Of a stretch of 64,000 bases of DNA, positions 38,823 to 48,966 are shown piece after piece. Source of the DNA: Mycobacterium gordonae (GTDB lineage Bacteria > Actinomycetota > Actinomycetes > Mycobacteriales > Mycobacteriaceae). A program made the position numbers and the translations under genes. Location of the stretch: positions 2,170,001-2,234,000 of the forward strand of contig NZ_CP070973.1 of assembly GCF_017086405.1 (NCBI RefSeq), read 5' to 3'. Position 1 is the first letter of the stretch; each line of letters starts with the position of its first letter. Below the pieces are notes generated by a model. It was not told the origin of the DNA, did no database searches, and saw only the letters and a list, made by a program, of their open reading frames with translations.

Positions 38823-40666
38823 CGCAATCCCGTGTCGAGGGTGCCTCTGGCGAGTAGCTGCCGGGTTGCCGTCGCGGACAGCGGCCGGCAGAACAGGAAT
38901 CCCTGAGCCCGCACGCACCCTTCCTTCAGCAGCGTCCGGGCCGCGCCCTCGCTCTCCACACCTTCGGCGACCACGTTGAGATCCAACGCCTCGGCCAGTC
39001 CCATGACCGCCCGAACGATGGCCAGATCGTCGGCGCTGACGTCGAGATCCCGGACGAACCCACGGTCGATCTTCAGGGTGCTCACCGGCAAGGTTCGCAG
39101 CAGTCCCATTCCGCTGAAGCCGGTGCCGAAGTCGTCGATGGCGATGTCGATCCCGAGGTCGGTGAGCGCACTCAAGGTGGCCCGGGTGCTCGCCACGTCT
39201 CTGATGAGCATGCTCTCGGTGATTTCCAGCCCGAGCGTCATCCCGCTGAGGCCGAACTTTCCGACCGTCTGACTCACGGTGTTGACCAGGTCCTGCGCCA
39301 CCAGCTGAGCCGGGGAGACATTGACCCGCAGCATGGTGTCGAGACCGACGCCGTCGGCGCGCCACCCGGACAGATCGGCGCAAGCCGCGTTGAGTACCCA
39401 CTTGCCCAGTTCGCCGGCCAGATTGAGCGATTCGGCGACCGGGATGAACACGTCTGGCAGCAAGAGTCCCCGGGTCGGGTGCTGCCAGCGCGCCAGCGCC
39501 TCGATCGCCAGGATCTTGCCGGTCAGCATGTCGATTTCCGGCAGGTACAGCACCGTCAGCGCATCGGTCTCGATGGCGCCCGGCAGGTGCAGCTCGATGT
39601 CTGCGCGAACCTTGCGCCGGTTGATCACGTCGGTGGAGATGACGCCAATCCGTTGTGCGCCGGTACCTTTGGTGCACTGCAGTGCGTCATCGGCATGCCT
39701 GAGCAGGTCCAGGCTGGAGTCTTTGCCGGGCATGCCGGTCGCGACGCCGATGCTCACCGTGCGGTTGAGAACTTCTCCGCCGATGGCAACGTGGTCGGTG
39801 AGCCGTGAACTGAGATGTTCGGCCAACCGTCTGGCCGTCACGACGTCCATCGGCCCGGCCGGCACGACGACGAACTCGTCGCCGGCGGTCCGGGCGATCA
39901 GGCCCTGCCCCTCCATTGCCGCGCCAGCTTCGGCCGCGAAGTCGCGAATGAACGCATCACCGGCCTCGTGCCCGAGATAGTCGTTGATCGCCTTAAGCCG
40001 GTCGAGGTTGAAGACCAACACGGTCACCGGGCCGGGCTGACCTGTGGCCAGGCGCTGGTCGAGGTGATGCACCAGAGCGCGCCGGTTCGGCAGGGCGGTC
40101 AAGTCATCGTGGCTGGCTTGATAGCTCAACTGATCCTCGATGCTGATCCGAGCTTGGACCTGGGCCAACATCGTGGCGACCACCGTCAGTGCGTTGATCT
40201 CCTCGTCGCTCCATCTGCGATCGCCGTACTTGACGAAGCCGAGCGTCCCGGTGGTGACCTCGCCGGAGAGCAACGGAATGGAGGCCAGCGAGACCGCCGG
40301 GATGCCACTGGCTTCGGAAATGGTCTGTTGATACTCCTCGTTCTGGGATTCGGGACGCAGGATGACCGGTTCCTTCGCGTTCTCGGCGAGCGCGAACACC
40401 GGGTCGGCATCAGCGAAATAGATGGTGTGCAACGGATCCGGGTCCGGTACATCCGGCCGCGGCGGCCATTCGGCAACCAGCACGGTCGCCCGGACGGTGT
40501 GGTCGTTGTGCCGCAGAAAACTCACGTCGACGTCCAGGTAACGCACCAGCTCGGCCAGGACCTCGGTGCTGCTCGCCACGGCCGTATTGCTGGTGGCGCC
40601 CAGCAGTTTGGTGGCCACCGTCGTGATGATGGCGTGCAAACTGGTTGCGGGAGTGTGGCTTTGCAT
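38819..40666 (-). CDS. GAF-GGDEF-EAL cyclic-di-GMP signalling protein
   Basis: A 615-residue cytoplasmic protein. Residues about 10-180 form a GAF-like domain. The GGDEF domain follows ([21 protein letters not shown]) with its signature as [10 protein letters not shown], one Gly changed to Ala as in some active cyclases. The EAL domain has [41 protein letters not shown] and AEGVESEG, so all metal and catalytic residues of a phosphodiesterase appear present. It can plausibly make, degrade or sense c-di-GMP. The ATG at 40666 is preferred; a TTG start at 40717 has no ribosome site. It is convergent with mmpL by a 4-base overlap. Confidence 0.9.
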   Translation of the reverse strand: MQSHTPATSLHAIITTVATKLLGATSNTAVASSTEVLAELVRYLDVDVSFLRHNDHTVRATVLVAEWPPRPDVPDPDPLHTIYFADADPVFALAENAKEPVILRPESQNEEYQQTISEASGIPAVSLASIPLLSGEVTTGTLGFVKYGDRRWSDEEINALTVVATMLAQVQARISIEDQLSYQASHDDLTALPNRRALVHHLDQRLATGQPGPVTVLVFNLDRLKAINDYLGHEAGDAFIRDFAAEAGAAMEGQGLIARTAGDEFVVVPAGPMDVVTARRLAEHLSSRLTDHVAIGGEVLNRTVSIGVATGMPGKDSSLDLLRHADDALQCTKGTGAQRIGVISTDVINRRKVRADIELHLPGAIETDALTVLYLPEIDMLTGKILAIEALARWQHPTRGLLLPDVFIPVAESLNLAGELGKWVLNAACADLSGWRADGVGLDTMLRVNVSPAQLVAQDLVNTVSQTVGKFGLSGMTLGLEITESMLIRDVASTRATLSALTDLGIDIAIDDFGTGFSGMGLLRTLPVSTLKIDRGFVRDLDVSADDLAIVRAVMGLAEALDLNVVAEGVESEGAARTLLKEGCVRAQGFLFCRPLSATATRQLLARGTLDTGLR

Positions 40667-40784
40667 CTCTGTCTTCGAGCTAGTTTGCTGAAAGCGGTCC
40701 GTTGCGGACCCCGACAACGCGTTCGTACTGGCGGTAGCGATCTAAATATATCGTGGCGAATTCGCTGCGTGGCCGGATTGCGTA

Positions 40785-41441
40785 TCAGCGCAGCATGGTG
40801 GCGACGATGCCGGCCAGGTAACCGAGTCTGGCCACTTCCGACGGCCGGAATTCGGGGCCCGGCCGGCCCAGCACCACCGCGGTGTGTGAGTCGCCCAGTG
40901 GCGCGGCGACCATGGTCGTGTCCATGTCGCGCCAGGCCTGCGGGACCCATTCGGCACTGCCGTCCAGCGTCAAGGCGTGTTCGATCGGCAACCAGGGGGC
41001 CGAATCGGCCCGCGTTTCCGGTGCCCCGGCGCTGCCGGCGAGCCGCTGCAGCCTGCCCTGGTGGTCGCGCAGCACGGTGCACCAGCTCACCCGCAGGATT
41101 CTGGGCGCTTGGTCGACCAGAACCTGCAGCCGCGACGCGTTGTCGCCAGCCGCCGAGACGCGGTCCAGCAGTTCCAGCTCCCGGTGTGCCTCGAGCAGGC
41201 CGGTGTGCGGGCGCACGCTGTCCACCCGGACTCCGGGTAGCGATTCGGCGGCGGTGATCAGCGTGTCCGGCATCGCTCCCGGGGGCAGTTCGATCACCAG
41301 GTCGTCGATCGCGTATCCAGCGGCGCGCTCCACGACGTCCAGCGACAGGATGTCGGCACCCACCGAACCGAGCGCGACGGCGAGCGACCCCAGACTGCCT
41401 GGTCGGTCGACCAACTCGATGCGCAACAGATACGACGGCAC
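40785..41441 (-). CDS. ACT-domain protein (Rv3013-like)
   Basis: A 218-residue protein almost colinear with Rv3013. The N-terminal ACT domain is PSYLLRIELVDRPGSLGSLAVALGSVGADILSLDVVE; the rest (LGRPGPEFRPSEVARLGYLAGIVATML) has a GAF-like feel. The GTG at 41441 matches the Rv3013 start; the frame opens earlier at 41516. It is divergent from gatC with 146 bases between. ACT domains bind amino acids, but no ligand is known for this family. Confidence 0.88.
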   Translation of the reverse strand: MPSYLLRIELVDRPGSLGSLAVALGSVGADILSLDVVERAAGYAIDDLVIELPPGAMPDTLITAAESLPGVRVDSVRPHTGLLEAHRELELLDRVSAAGDNASRLQVLVDQAPRILRVSWCTVLRDHQGRLQRLAGSAGAPETRADSAPWLPIEHALTLDGSAEWVPQAWRDMDTTMVAAPLGDSHTAVVLGRPGPEFRPSEVARLGYLAGIVATMLR

Positions 41442-41587
41442 GGCCAACACTGTTGCACAGCGACGCGCGGGCGGCATGTCGGCCGCTGCCCCCGGACGGT
41501 CGCCGTAAGCCAGCATGAAGTCGCCTTGACGCTGGTAGACGAGCGTGAAGCCAGCTTCGCACGCGCGGCACGTTAGGCTTTTCGCTC

Positions 41588-41887
41588 GTGTCCCAGATCT
41601 CCCGCGACGAGGTGGCCCACCTGGCCCGGCTGGCCCGGCTGGCCTTGACCGAGACCGAGCTGGACAGTTTCGCCGGCCAGCTTGACGCCATCTTGAGCCA
41701 CGTCAGCCAGATTCAGGCCGTCGACGTCACCGGCGTCGAAGCCACCGACAACCCGCTTAAGGACGTCAACGTGACCCGTCCGGACGAACCGGCGCCCTGC
41801 CTGACTCAGCAGCAGGCGCTCGCTGCGGCGCCGGCGGCGGTCGACGGGCGCTTCGCGGTCCCGCAGATCCTGGGGGAGAGCCAGTGA
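41588..41887 (+). CDS. gatC: Asp/Glu-tRNA amidotransferase subunit C
   Basis: A 99-residue GatC, Rv3012c counterpart. [33 protein letters not shown] is the N-terminal helical segment that wraps Gat[34 protein letters not shown] is the C-terminal linker to GatB. GTG start. It overlaps gatA by 4 bases (GTGA). Confidence 0.96.
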   Translation: MSQISRDEVAHLARLARLALTETELDSFAGQLDAILSHVSQIQAVDVTGVEATDNPLKDVNVTRPDEPAPCLTQQQALAAAPAAVDGRFAVPQILGESQ

Positions 41888-43368
41888 CCGACATCATCCG
41901 GCTCGATGCCGCCACCCTGGCCGCCAAGATCGCCGCCAAGGAAGTCTCGTCGGTCGAGGTCACCCGGGCCTGCCTGGACCAGATCGCGGCGACAGACGAC
42001 CGCTACGGAGCGTTCCTGCACGTAGCGACCGACCAGGCCCTGGCGGCGGCTGCGGCCGTCGACGAGGCAGTGGCCGCCGGTGAGCAGCTCCCGTCGGCCC
42101 TGGCCGGAGTGCCACTGGCACTCAAAGACGTCTTCACCACCGCCGACATGCCGACGACCTGCGGCTCCAAGATCCTGGAAGGCTGGCAGTCGCCGTATGA
42201 CGCCACGCTGACGGTACGGCTGCGCGCGGCGGGCATCCCGATTCTGGGCAAGACCAATATGGACGAGTTCGCCATGGGCTCGTCGACGGAGAACTCCGCC
42301 TTCGGCCCGACCCGCAACCCGTGGGACGTCGAGCGGGTCCCCGGTGGGTCCGGCGGCGGCAGCGCGGCGGCCCTGGCCGCGTTCCAGGCGCCTCTGGCCA
42401 TCGGGTCCGACACCGGCGGCTCGATCCGGCAGCCGGCGGCGCTGACCGCCACCGTCGGCGTCAAACCCACCTACGGCACGGTGTCGCGCTACGGGCTGAT
42501 CGCCTGCGCGTCGTCGCTGGATCAGGGCGGTCCGTGCGCGCGAACCGTCCTGGACACCGCCCTGCTGCACCAGGTGATCGCCGGCCACGACCCTCGCGAT
42601 TCCACCTCGATCGACGCGCAGGTGCCCGACGTCGTCGGCGCTGCTCGGGCGGGCGCTGCTGGCGACCTGACCGGCGTGCGGGTCGGGGTGGTGCGTCAAC
42701 TGCACACCGGCGAGGGCTACCAGCCGGGCGTACTGGCCTCGTTCGAAGCCGCCGTTGAGCAGCTCAAGGCGCTGGGCGCCCAGGTCAGCGAGGTCGACTG
42801 TCCGCACTTCGACTATTCGCTGCCGGCGTATTACCTGATCCTGCCGTCGGAGGTGTCGAGCAACCTGGCCCGGTTCGACGCCATGCGTTACGGCCTACGG
42901 GTCGGTGACGACGGCACGCACAGCGCCGAAGAGGTGATGGCGATGACGCGGGCGGCCGGTTTCGGCCCGGAGGTCAAGCGGCGCATCATGATCGGCACCT
43001 ATGCCTTATCCGCCGGCTACTACGACGCCTACTACAACCAGGCCCAGAAGGTGCGGACGCTGATCGCCCGGGATCTCGACGAGGCATACCGGTCCGTCGA
43101 CGTGCTGGTGTCGCCGGCGACGCCGACCACCGCGTTCCGGTTGGGGGAGAAGGTCGACGATCCGCTGGCCATGTACCTGTTCGACCTGTGCACGTTACCG
43201 CTGAACCTGGCCGGTCACTGCGGTATGTCGGTGCCGGCGGGGTTGTCCCCGGACGACGGACTGCCGGTGGGCCTGCAGATCATGGCCCCCGCCCTGGCTG
43301 ACGACCGGTTGTACCGCGTGGGAGCGGCCTACGAGGCGGCCCGCGGCGCGCTGCCGACCGCTATCTGA
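41884..43368 (+). CDS. gatA: Glutamyl-tRNA(Gln) amidotransferase subunit A
   Basis: A 494-residue amidase-signature enzyme, Rv3011c counterpart, releasing ammonia from glutamine for the GatB reaction. The Ser-cisSer-Lys triad is in place: Lys in [10 protein letters not shown], and the serines in [15 protein letters not shown] and [14 protein letters not shown]. Second gene of gatCA; the gatB gene is 2.4 kb downstream, beyond pfkA and an inserted ParA-like gene. Confidence 0.97.
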   Translation: MTDIIRLDAATLAAKIAAKEVSSVEVTRACLDQIAATDDRYGAFLHVATDQALAAAAAVDEAVAAGEQLPSALAGVPLALKDVFTTADMPTTCGSKILEGWQSPYDATLTVRLRAAGIPILGKTNMDEFAMGSSTENSAFGPTRNPWDVERVPGGSGGGSAAALAAFQAPLAIGSDTGGSIRQPAALTATVGVKPTYGTVSRYGLIACASSLDQGGPCARTVLDTALLHQVIAGHDPRDSTSIDAQVPDVVGAARAGAAGDLTGVRVGVVRQLHTGEGYQPGVLASFEAAVEQLKALGAQVSEVDCPHFDYSLPAYYLILPSEVSSNLARFDAMRYGLRVGDDGTHSAEEVMAMTRAAGFGPEVKRRIMIGTYALSAGYYDAYYNQAQKVRTLIARDLDEAYRSVDVLVSPATPTTAFRLGEKVDDPLAMYLFDLCTLPLNLAGHCGMSVPAGLSPDDGLPVGLQIMAPALADDRLYRVGAAYEAARGALPTAI

Positions 43369-43378
43369 GGGGCGCGAA

Positions 43379-43426
43379 CAGACGCAAAAGCACCAACATA
43401 TGCGGTTTCGGGGGATTTTGCGTCTG
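43379..43426. terminator. CAGACGCAAAA inverted repeat between gatA and pfkA
   Basis: CAGACGCAAAA (43379-43389) and TTTTGCGTCTG (43416-43426) form a perfect 11-bp stem with a 26-base loop. It starts 10 bases after the gatA stop. The same arm sequence forms part of the 58-bp palindrome after ilvC, and I recall similar elements in other mycobacterial intergenic gaps, which suggests a recurring terminator or processing element rather than a chance repeat. Confidence 0.6.
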
Positions 43427-43464
43427 CGCGCGCCGGGTCGGAGGTCACAGGGCAAGATGAGGTT

Positions 43465-44496
43465 ATGCGGATCGGAGTTCTCACAGGCGGTGGCGACTGT
43501 CCCGGCCTCAACGCCGTCATCCGGGCGGTAGTGCGCACCTGCGACGCCCGCTACGGCTCGTCGGTGGTCGGCTTCCAGGACGGGTGGCGCGGGCTGCTGG
43601 AGAACCGGCGCATGCAACTGAAGAACGACGACCGCAACGACCGGTTGCTGGCCAAGGGCGGAACAATGCTCGGCACCGCGCGCGTGCACCCTGACAAACT
43701 CAAGGCGGGGCTCGATCAGATCAAGCAGACGCTCGACGACAACGGCATCGACGTCCTGATCCCGATCGGCGGCGAGGGCACGCTGACGGCGGCGCACTGG
43801 CTCTCCGAGGAGAATGTCCCGGTGGTCGGGGTGCCTAAGACCATCGACAACGACATCGATTGCACGGACGTGACTTTCGGCCACGACACCGCGCTGACGG
43901 TGGCTACCGACGCCATCGACCGCCTGCACAGCACCGCCGAATCCCACCAGCGCGTCATGCTGGTCGAGGTGATGGGCCGCCACGCCGGCTGGATCGCACT
44001 CAACGCGGGCCTGGCGTCCGGCGCGCACATGACCCTGATCCCCGAACAGCCCTTCGACGTCGAGGAGGTGTGCCGGCTGGTCAAGCGTCGCTTCCAGCGC
44101 GGCGACTCCCACTTCATCTGTGTGGTCGCCGAAGGGGCCAAGCCGGTGGCGGGCTCGATTGCGCTGCGCGAAGGCGGACTCGACGAATTCGGCCACGAGA
44201 AGTTCACCGGTGTGGCCGCCCAGCTCGGGGCCGAAGTGGAAAAGCGCATCAACAAGGACGTCCGGGTGACGGTGCTGGGTCACGTCCAGCGCGGCGGTTC
44301 ACCGACGGCCTATGACCGGGTGCTGGCCACCCGGTTCGGGGTCAACGCGGCCGACGCGGCGCATGCGGGCGAGTACGGGCAGATGGTGTCGCTGCGAGGG
44401 CAGGACATCGGTCGGGTACCGCTCGCCGACGCCGTGCGCCAACTCAAGCTGGTGCCCGAAAGCCGCTACGACGACGCCGCCGCATTCTTCGGCTGA
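43465..44496 (+). CDS. pfkA: 6-phosphofructokinase
   Basis: A 343-residue phosphofructokinase, Rv3010c counterpart. [21 protein letters not shown] is the nucleotide loop; [20 protein letters not shown] carries the catalytic Asp; [19 protein letters not shown] and the [15 protein letters not shown] substrate loop are complete. The pair IGGEGT (Gly at the '104' site) and PKTIDND (Lys at the '124' site) is the mixed type seen in actinobacterial ATP-dependent enzymes. Confidence 0.96.
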   Translation: MRIGVLTGGGDCPGLNAVIRAVVRTCDARYGSSVVGFQDGWRGLLENRRMQLKNDDRNDRLLAKGGTMLGTARVHPDKLKAGLDQIKQTLDDNGIDVLIPIGGEGTLTAAHWLSEENVPVVGVPKTIDNDIDCTDVTFGHDTALTVATDAIDRLHSTAESHQRVMLVEVMGRHAGWIALNAGLASGAHMTLIPEQPFDVEEVCRLVKRRFQRGDSHFICVVAEGAKPVAGSIALREGGLDEFGHEKFTGVAAQLGAEVEKRINKDVRVTVLGHVQRGGSPTAYDRVLATRFGVNAADAAHAGEYGQMVSLRGQDIGRVPLADAVRQLKLVPESRYDDAAAFFG

Positions 44497-44559
44497 CGTT
44501 TGCCGGGTCTTCACCGATTCGCAGGTTTTTCGAGTTCAAGAATCGGCTATACGTCGAAT

Positions 44560-45699
44560 ATGAATAACCGCGGTGTGCATCGCGGAGTCCTTGAGCGGCC
44601 CGATTCACCGGCTTGGACGCAATGCAGTCCGGTTCAGCCGAGCTGGCGAGTGAGCACCGGCGACCCAGACGCGACAATCCCCCAGAAACGCCGTCCAGAC
44701 AATGCTGCGCTCCAGCGGGATCGCATTGCGGCCCGTTTCGGGCCGGCTGTGCCCGCGCCCCCCGCTGCGCAGCCGACGCGCCGCGAGCGCATCCCGGGCG
44801 GGACGGCGCTGGACGCCATCGAACCCGAGGCCCCTGCGCGCCCTGGCTGGCGCGAACTGGTGCATCGCTACACCGGGCTCGATCTGGGACCTAGCAAAGA
44901 AACGGCGCACGAAAATGCCCTGAAAGAGCAGATCCGTGCGCCGCTGGGGGGCGTGCACTCGATTGCCGTCCTGAATCTCAAGGGCGGCGTCGGCAAGACG
45001 GCGGTGGTGGAAGCGCTCGGCTCGACTTTCGCCGGGCTGCGTTCCGACCGGGTCATTGCCGTCGACATCGACGCCGGTGACCTGGCTGACCGGCACGGCC
45101 GGCGAAACAACCTGAGTCTGGCCGACCTTCTGGTGGATGGCCATGTGACGCGATACGACGACGTGCGGGCCCACACCTATAAGAACAGTTCGGGGCTGGA
45201 GGCACTGGGGCCCCCGGACTACGCGAGCAGTCACTGGGTTCCCACTCGCGAGGATTTCGTCAAAGCGTTCTCGATCCTGCGAAACCACTACGCACTGATG
45301 CTGGTCGACTGTCCCAAGACCCTCAAGTCAGGCGTGATGCAGGCAGTGCTGCCCGAAACCCGCGCCCTCGTGGTCGTCACGAGTACCTCGATCGATGCGA
45401 TCCAGAAGACTCACACCACGCTGCAGTGGTTGCGCCAAAACGGATATCGCAGACTGCTCGGGTCGACGGTGCTGGCGGTGAACCACGTCGAGCGGACCAA
45501 GGTCAGCACGTTGGCGGAAAAAGAACTTCACGACCTGTCCAATCTGGTGTCGGCGACCGTGGTGCTGCCGTTCGATCGGCACGTGCATCAAGGCAACGAG
45601 ATCGGGCTGGAACGGCTGAGCAAAGAAAGCCGACGTTCGTATTTGGAGATGGCGGCCGCGCTGGCGCGCACGTTCCCCACCCGGCAACCGGCGTCCTGA
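44560..45699 (+). CDS. ParA/MinD-like ATPase of the ESX-associated type
   Basis: A protein of about 379 residues. The N-terminal 130 residues are Pro/Arg-rich and low in complexity. The ATPase core has the deviant Walker [19 protein letters not shown], the switch [18 protein letters not shown], and Walker B-like [10 protein letters not shown]. This layout resembles EspI/Rv3876-type mycobacterial proteins, but no ESX genes are nearby. M. tuberculosis lacks a gene here between pfkA and gatB. The ATG at 44560 is a guess; the frame opens at 44500. The partner it positions is unknown. Confidence 0.75.
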   Translation: MNNRGVHRGVLERPDSPAWTQCSPVQPSWRVSTGDPDATIPQKRRPDNAALQRDRIAARFGPAVPAPPAAQPTRRERIPGGTALDAIEPEAPARPGWRELVHRYTGLDLGPSKETAHENALKEQIRAPLGGVHSIAVLNLKGGVGKTAVVEALGSTFAGLRSDRVIAVDIDAGDLADRHGRRNNLSLADLLVDGHVTRYDDVRAHTYKNSSGLEALGPPDYASSHWVPTREDFVKAFSILRNHYALMLVDCPKTLKSGVMQAVLPETRALVVVTSTSIDAIQKTHTTLQWLRQNGYRRLLGSTVLAVNHVERTKVSTLAEKELHDLSNLVSATVVLPFDRHVHQGNEIGLERLSKESRRSYLEMAAALARTFPTRQPAS

Positions 45700-45734
45700 G
45701 AGCAGGCACGCCAGCACCACTAGGATCGACACCT

Positions 45735-47243
45735 ATGACGGTTGCTGGTGCTGAGCTGCTCGAATACGACGAGGTCATGGAACGTTTCGATCCGGTGCTC
45801 GGACTCGAAGTTCACGTGGAACTGTCCACCGCCACCAAGATGTTCTGCGGTTGCGCCAACACCTTCGGCGGCGAGCCCAACACCCAGGTGTGCCCGGTCT
45901 GCCTGGGCCTACCGGGTTCCCTGCCGGTGCTCAACCAGGTGGCGGTAGAGTCGGCGATCCGCATCGGCCTGGCACTGAACTGCGAGATCGTCGAATGGTG
46001 CCGGTTCGCCCGGAAGAACTACTTCTACCCGGACATGCCGAAGAACTACCAAATCTCCCAATACGACGAGCCGATCGCCATCAACGGCTACCTGGAAGCG
46101 CCGCTCGAGGACGGCACCACCTGGCGGGTGGAAATCGAGCGTGCCCACATGGAGGAGGACACCGGCAAGCTCACCCACATCGGCAGTGAAACAGGCCGGA
46201 TCCACGGCGCGACCACGTCGCTGATCGACTACAACCGGGCCGGGGTGCCGCTGATCGAGATTGTCACCAAGCCCATCGTGGGCGCCGGGGAACGCGCCCC
46301 GCAGATCGCCCGGGCCTACGTGACCGCGCTGCGAGCCATGTTGCGCGGGCTCGACGTCTCCGATGTCCGGATGGATCAGGGCTCGATGCGCTGCGACGCC
46401 AACGTATCGCTGATGCCCAAGGGCGCGGGTGAATTCGGCACCCGCACCGAGACCAAGAACGTCAACTCGCTGAAGAGCGTCGAGGTTGCGGTCCGGTACG
46501 AAATGCAGCGCCAGGCAGCCGTTTTGATTGCCGGTGGCGAGATCGTCCAGGAGACAAGACATTTCCACGAGGCCGGCTACACCAGCCCCGGCCGCGCCAA
46601 GGAGACCGCCCAGGACTACCGCTACTTCCCCGAGCCCGACCTGGAACCCGTCGCACCCAGCCGCGAGCTGGTCGAGCGGCTGCGACAGACCATTCCTGAG
46701 CTCCCGTGGTTGAGCCGCAAGAGAATTCAGCAGGAGTGGGGGATCTCCGACGAGGTGATGCGTGACCTCGTCAACGCGGGTGCCGTCGAATTGGTCGCCG
46801 AGACCGTCAAGCACGGGGCCCCTAGCAAGGAAGCGCGTTCCTGGTGGGGAAACTATTTGGTGCAGAAGGCCAATGAGGCCGGTATCGGTCTGGACGAACT
46901 GGCCATCACGCCGGCTGCGGTCGCCGAGGTGATCGTACTGGTGGACCAGGGCAAGTTGTCCAACAAGCTGGCGCGTGAGGTCGTCGAAGGTGTGCTGGCC
47001 GGGGAGGGCGGACCCGAAGAGGTGATGACAGCTCGCGGGCTGGCACTGGTGCGCGACGATTCGCTCACCCAGGCCGCGGTGGACGAGGCGCTGGCCGCCA
47101 ACCCGGATGTCGCAGAAAAGATTCGGGGTGGCAAGGTGGCCGCGGCGGGCGCGATCGTCGGCGCGGTGATGAAGGCGACTCGCGGGCAGGCGGATGCGGC
47201 CCGGGTGCGTGAACTGGTGTTGGCGGCCTGCGGTCAGGCCTGA
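45735..47243 (+). CDS. gatB: Aspartyl/glutamyl-tRNA amidotransferase subunit B
   Basis: A 502-residue GatB, Rv3009c counterpart. [49 protein letters not shown] carries the Cys pairs of the zinc site. The kinase/transamidase cradle includes [20 protein letters not shown] and [14 protein letters not shown]. The C-terminal helical and YqeY-like tail ends [18 protein letters not shown]. The ATG at 45735 is the family start; the frame extends to 45426 inside the upstream gene. Confidence 0.96.
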   Translation: MTVAGAELLEYDEVMERFDPVLGLEVHVELSTATKMFCGCANTFGGEPNTQVCPVCLGLPGSLPVLNQVAVESAIRIGLALNCEIVEWCRFARKNYFYPDMPKNYQISQYDEPIAINGYLEAPLEDGTTWRVEIERAHMEEDTGKLTHIGSETGRIHGATTSLIDYNRAGVPLIEIVTKPIVGAGERAPQIARAYVTALRAMLRGLDVSDVRMDQGSMRCDANVSLMPKGAGEFGTRTETKNVNSLKSVEVAVRYEMQRQAAVLIAGGEIVQETRHFHEAGYTSPGRAKETAQDYRYFPEPDLEPVAPSRELVERLRQTIPELPWLSRKRIQQEWGISDEVMRDLVNAGAVELVAETVKHGAPSKEARSWWGNYLVQKANEAGIGLDELAITPAAVAEVIVLVDQGKLSNKLAREVVEGVLAGEGGPEEVMTARGLALVRDDSLTQAAVDEALAANPDVAEKIRGGKVAAAGAIVGAVMKATRGQADAARVRELVLAACGQA

Positions 47244-47767
47244 CGCCCCGGTGCGCAGCGGCGATAAATGTTGATGGGGCCGATCATCGCCGCGTGTTCG
47301 TAGTCCTGCCGGAACTCGGCGACCGCCATTGAGGCGACGTCGACGGATGATCCGGCGGTAACCCAGTAGTCGGGCCTGGTCGTCAGCCAGCGGACGGCGT
47401 CGGCGCTGCTGTTGACTGTCCCCAGGTAGTCGACGACGCCGGCACGACTCATCCTGCCGGCGGGAACGTCCGTTGCCGCGGCCGCGGCTTGTCGGCCGGC
47501 GGCATCGCCGTCTATCCAGTCGGCCACTGCCGGGTAATGGCTGCGGATGGCGTCCCACTGCGCGATCTGCGGTGGGACGCTACGCGCCGCCTCGGGCCCG
47601 ACGTGGACGGCGGAGACCAACCCGGCCGCGGTCACGGCGACCGGGAGTGGGGTGGCGACCTGGTCGGCGCGACCATCGCGGTCGGTGGAAGCGGCCTGCG
47701 ACCCGGCCATCACCCATAACGTTGATGGACCGTATTGCCATGAATAGTTCCCCGGCATGCTCGGCAC
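47234..47767 (-). CDS. Mycobacterial hypothetical protein (Rv3008 position)
   Basis: I do not recognise a domain. Up to 177 residues, with a weak hydrophobic stretch ([18 protein letters not shown]) about a quarter in, then a helical, Ala/Asp-rich part and a C-terminal segment [13 protein letters not shown]. It overlaps the end of gatB by 10 bases and sits where Rv3008 lies in M. tuberculosis. Starts at 47767 or at an ATG 20 codons later are both possible; no clear ribosome site. Third-position GC in this frame is consistent with coding. Confidence 0.55.
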   Translation of the reverse strand: MPSMPGNYSWQYGPSTLWVMAGSQAASTDRDGRADQVATPLPVAVTAAGLVSAVHVGPEAARSVPPQIAQWDAIRSHYPAVADWIDGDAAGRQAAAAATDVPAGRMSRAGVVDYLGTVNSSADAVRWLTTRPDYWVTAGSSVDVASMAVAEFRQDYEHAAMIGPINIYRRCAPGRQA

Positions 47768-47807
47768 CCGATTCGAGTATGCCTGTCAACTGGTTCATCA
47801 TGGTGGC

Positions 47808-48296
47808 GTGGGCGGCGACTGGCTGGAGCGGCTGACCGAGACGATGAACACCGCGATGCTCGTGGTGACTACCGCAGCCCAGGGGCAGCGCGCAGGGTGC
47901 CTGGTCGGCTTCTCGACTCAGGCGAGCATCCACCCGCCGCGGTTGCTGGTCGGAATCTCCCGCGCCAACCACACATTCGGTGTGGCAAGCCGATCGGATC
48001 ACCTTGCGGTGCACGTGTTGTCGCACCGCGACTCTGCTCTGGCCGAGCTGTTCGGCGGCGAAACCGAAGACGAGATCGACAAGTTCGATCGCTGCGCGTG
48101 GCACACCGGCGCCGCCGGCATGCCCATCCTCGACGATGCGCTGGCCTGGATGGTGGGTGCGGCGCTGGATCGGTTCGACATGGGTGATCACGTCGGCTAT
48201 CTGCTGCAGCCCGTCGACGCGTGGTCCGCCGCAGGTGACGACGAACCGATTCGGTTTGCCGACGTCAGGGGTATGGATCCCGGCCACCACGCGTGA
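47808..48296 (+). CDS. Flavin reductase-like domain protein (Rv3007c-like), copy 1
   Basis: A 162-residue split-barrel flavin-binding protein: LTETMNTAMLVVTTAAQGQRAGCLVGFSTQASIHPPRLLVGISRANHTFGVA, then LAVHVLSHRDSALAELFGGETEDEIDKFDRCAW. This is the flavin reductase (Flavin_Reduct) pattern with FMN contacts near GFSTQAS. The GTG at 47808 fits the family start; a longer frame begins at 47757. It lies 71 bases before a paralogue in the same orientation. Confidence 0.85.
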   Translation: MGGDWLERLTETMNTAMLVVTTAAQGQRAGCLVGFSTQASIHPPRLLVGISRANHTFGVASRSDHLAVHVLSHRDSALAELFGGETEDEIDKFDRCAWHTGAAGMPILDDALAWMVGAALDRFDMGDHVGYLLQPVDAWSAAGDDEPIRFADVRGMDPGHHA

Positions 48297-48367
48297 CCGC
48301 GTAGGACTTCGGTAGGAAAAGGACCGGAAAGAGCCCGCGACGGCTCCGGCGGACCCATCATGGTGGG

Positions 48368-48928
48368 GTGATCGGTGAACCGTTCGACGACCTGATGTCG
48401 ATGCTGGACTCTCCTGTGTTTGTGGTGACCACCGCGGCCGACGGTGTCGCGTCGGGGTGTCTGGTCGCCTTCGGCACCCAGACCAGCGTGCAGCCCCCGA
48501 GCTTCATGGTGGGTCTGCCGTGTGACAGCTCCACCCACGAGGTGGGCAGCCGGTCCGAATACGTGGCGGTGCACGTGTTGCCGCGCGGCCAGCACGTGCT
48601 GGCCGAACTGTTCGGCAACCGATCCGAAGACCCGTTCGCGCATTGCTCCTGGCGCGCCGGTCCGCTGGGAATGCCGATCCTCGACGACGCGGCCGCGTGG
48701 TTCGTCGGTCGGACGGTCAGCCGCAGCCCCGTCGCCGACCATGTGGCTTATTTGCTGGAGCCGGTCGCCGCCTGGGCGCCCGAGAATGCCGACGAGCTGC
48801 TCTATCTGTCCGATCTGGACGACGAGTACGAGCCCGGCCAGGAAGCGCCGCAGGGGCTGTACACCGGTGAACGGACCGCCGCGCAACCCAAGTACGGCAT
48901 GAGGTTCACGCTGAACGCACCGTTCTGA
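48368..48928 (+). CDS. Flavin reductase-like domain protein (Rv3007c-like), copy 2
   Basis: A 186-residue paralogue of the preceding gene. Matching segments are MLDSPVFVVTTAADGVASGCLVAFGTQTSVQPPSFMVGLP, VAVHVLPRGQHVLAELFGNRSEDPF, GMPILDDAAAWFVG and DHVAYLLEPVAAW. It has an additional C-terminal tail of about 25 residues (GLYTGERTAAQPKYGMRF). GTG start. The pair is an old tandem duplication; M. tuberculosis has one gene here. Function beyond flavin binding is unknown. Confidence 0.85.
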   Translation: MIGEPFDDLMSMLDSPVFVVTTAADGVASGCLVAFGTQTSVQPPSFMVGLPCDSSTHEVGSRSEYVAVHVLPRGQHVLAELFGNRSEDPFAHCSWRAGPLGMPILDDAAAWFVGRTVSRSPVADHVAYLLEPVAAWAPENADELLYLSDLDDEYEPGQEAPQGLYTGERTAAQPKYGMRFTLNAPF

Positions 48929-48966
48929 GGAGCGCGCCGGTCTGAGGCGCTCGCGAGCGGACCCGG

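Noticed and set aside
45909-47558. 549-codon minus-strand frame
   Set aside because: Antisense to gatB; Arg/His/Gly-rich translation without any recognisable motif.
48331-48346. Short hairpin GAGCC...GGCTC between the two flavin reductase genes as a terminator
   Set aside because: The stem is only 5 bp and no T run follows.
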